A stretch of DNA of 14,199 bases, taken from assembly GCA_902478825.1 (NCBI GenBank), contig CABSMK010000031.1, forward strand, positions 1-14,199, given 5' to 3'. Source of the stretch: an uncultured Collinsella sp. Its GTDB lineage: Bacteria; Actinomycetota; Coriobacteriia; Coriobacteriales; Coriobacteriaceae. Both the position numbers and the translations under genes were made by a program. A model generated the notes under the pieces. The model worked only from the letters and a program-made list of their open reading frames with translations, ran no database searches and had not been told where the DNA came from. Below, in pieces: positions 13,173 to 14,199 of the stretch (positions are counted from its first letter, which is position 1; each line of letters starts with the position of its first letter).

Positions 13173-14178
13173 TTATTTAGCGATATCGACAGCGCGGCTC
13201 TCGCGAATCACGACGACGCGCACCTGACCGGGATACTCCATCTCTTCCTCGATCTGATGGGCGATATCGTGAGCCAGGACCGTGGACTGGGCATCGGAGA
13301 TCTTGTCCGGCTGAACCATGACGTGGACCTCGCGACCAGCCTGCATGGCATAGGTACGCTCGACGCCTTCATGGGAGTTGGCAATCTCCTCGAGCTTCTC
13401 AAGACGCTTGATGTAGTTCTCGGCAGACTCGCGACGGGCACCGGGGCGAGAGGCGGAGACGGCATCGGCGGCCTGTACCAGGACATCGAGCACCGTGTTG
13501 GGGTCGACATCGGCATGGTGAGCCTCGATAGCGTGAACGATAACGGGCTTCTCGCCATAACGGCGGGCAAGCTCGGCGCCGATGACGGCATGCGGGCCCT
13601 CGACGTCATGGTCGATTGCCTTGCCCAGGTCGTGCAGCAGGCCGGCGCGCTTGGCGGTCACAACGTCCAGGCCAAGCTCGGAAGCCATCACGCCGCACAG
13701 GTCAGAGACTTCGAGGGAGTGCTGAAGCACGTTCTGACCAAACGAGGTACGGTAGCGCAGGGCACCAAGGGTCTTGACGATCTCGGGGTGCAGGTCGTGG
13801 ATACCGGTATCAAAGGCAGCCTGCTCGCCAGCCTCGCGCACGCGCTGCTGAACCAGGTCGGCAGCCTTGTGATACATCTCCTCAATGCGGGCGGGGTGAA
13901 TGCGGCCGTCGGCGATGAGGTTCTCGAGGGCAACACGGGCGGTCTCACGACGGACCGGGTCGAAGCTCGAAAGAACGACAGTCTCGGGCGTGTCGTCGAT
14001 CACGAGGTTGACGCCGGAAACCTGCTCGAAGGTCCGGATGTTGCGACCCTCGCGACCGATGATACGGCCCTTGAGGTCATCAGAGGGAATGTGCACGGAG
14101 GTAACGGTGACCTCGGCTGTGTGGTCGGCAGCGCAGCGCTGAATCGCCAGGGACAGAATCTCCTGGGCGGTCTTGTGG
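13173..14178 (-). CDS. rny: Ribonuclease Y, C-terminal part (5' end lost at contig end)
   Basis: 334 residues remain of a protein usually near 520 aa. Present are the KH RNA-binding domain with GRIIGREGRNIRTFE, and the HD phosphohydrolase domain with QHSLEVSDL, LLHDLGKAIDHD (metal-binding His182-Asp183 of the fragment) and HAIEAHHAD. The normal family end GQVRVVVIRESRAVDIAK follows. RNase Y is a membrane-tethered endonuclease that starts mRNA decay. The missing part should hold the N-terminal membrane helix and the coiled coil. The ATG at 14195 is not real: from 14179 onward the sequence is sequencing adapter, and its translation adds the false leader MCIRDS. The genuine coding frame begins with the CAC codon at 14177-14175. 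It is the first visible gene of the minus-strand operon. Confidence 0.96.
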
Positions 14179-14199
14179 CTGTCTCTTATACACATCTCC
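14179..14199. other. Nextera/Tn5 mosaic-end adapter sequence at the contig end (artefact)
   Basis: CTGTCTCTTATACACATCT (14179-14197) is the 19-bp Tn5 mosaic end used in Nextera libraries, and the following CC continues the standard read-through adapter. It is not genomic. It interrupts rny exactly where the family sequence stops matching. Confidence 0.97.

Noticed and set aside
14193..14195. ATG at 14195 as the start of rny
   Set aside because: It lies in adapter sequence; the leader MCIRDS comes from the Tn5 mosaic end, and RNase Y needs about 190 more residues upstream.

Overview
The window looks like the chromosome of a Gram-positive actinobacterium of the Coriobacteriia, most like Collinsella. 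That placement rests on three things: moderately high GC, protein sequence style, and the arrangement lexA / divergent LysM gene / nrdR, which is typical of Gram-positives and Actinobacteria. The genus is inferred by eye, with no database search. The window appears to be one end of a draft-assembly contig. Its last 21 bases carry a Nextera transposase adapter, and its first base lies inside a gene.

Left part (1-5161). The 3' end of a secreted NlpC/P60 peptidoglycan hydrolase is closed by a good terminator. A DegV/FakB-type fatty-acid-binding protein gene follows, and it converges on a DUF1836 regulator gene across a strong bidirectional hairpin. A 15-bp motif is shared, with one mismatch, between the upstream regions of degV and the DUF1836 gene. 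Thioredoxin reductase (trxB, minus) diverges from a MurG/MGDG-synthase-like glycolipid glycosyltransferase (plus). Between that gene and dut lie 454 non-coding bases. They hold two long hairpin repeat elements, a half copy of the same element, and a minus-strand terminator.

SOS block (5162-8066). lexA and a short membrane-anchored LysM protein (YneA/ChiZ/DivS type, a predicted SOS cell-division inhibitor) are divergent. Their shared promoter region carries three SOS boxes, 28 bp apart start to start. The LysM gene is followed by nrdR (repressor of ribonucleotide reductase genes) and dut (dUTPase). lexA overlaps a membrane acyltransferase gene (DUF1624) by one base. The block therefore may link DNA damage, arrest of division and nucleotide-pool control. 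The nrdR start codon lies inside a perfect 12-bp hairpin.

Right part (8051-14178), all minus strand, transcribed right to left: rny (RNase Y, N-terminus missing), a GHKL-type ATPase, spoVS, miaB, miaA and hflX. The genes are tightly packed, with one-base stop/start overlaps between miaB, miaA and hflX. The order resembles the Bacillus rny-ymdB-spoVS-...-miaB-...-miaA-...-hflX region, but a GHKL ATPase stands where ymdB would be. Themes are RNA decay, tRNA A37 modification and ribosome rescue. No tRNA, rRNA, CRISPR array, prophage or transposase gene is visible.
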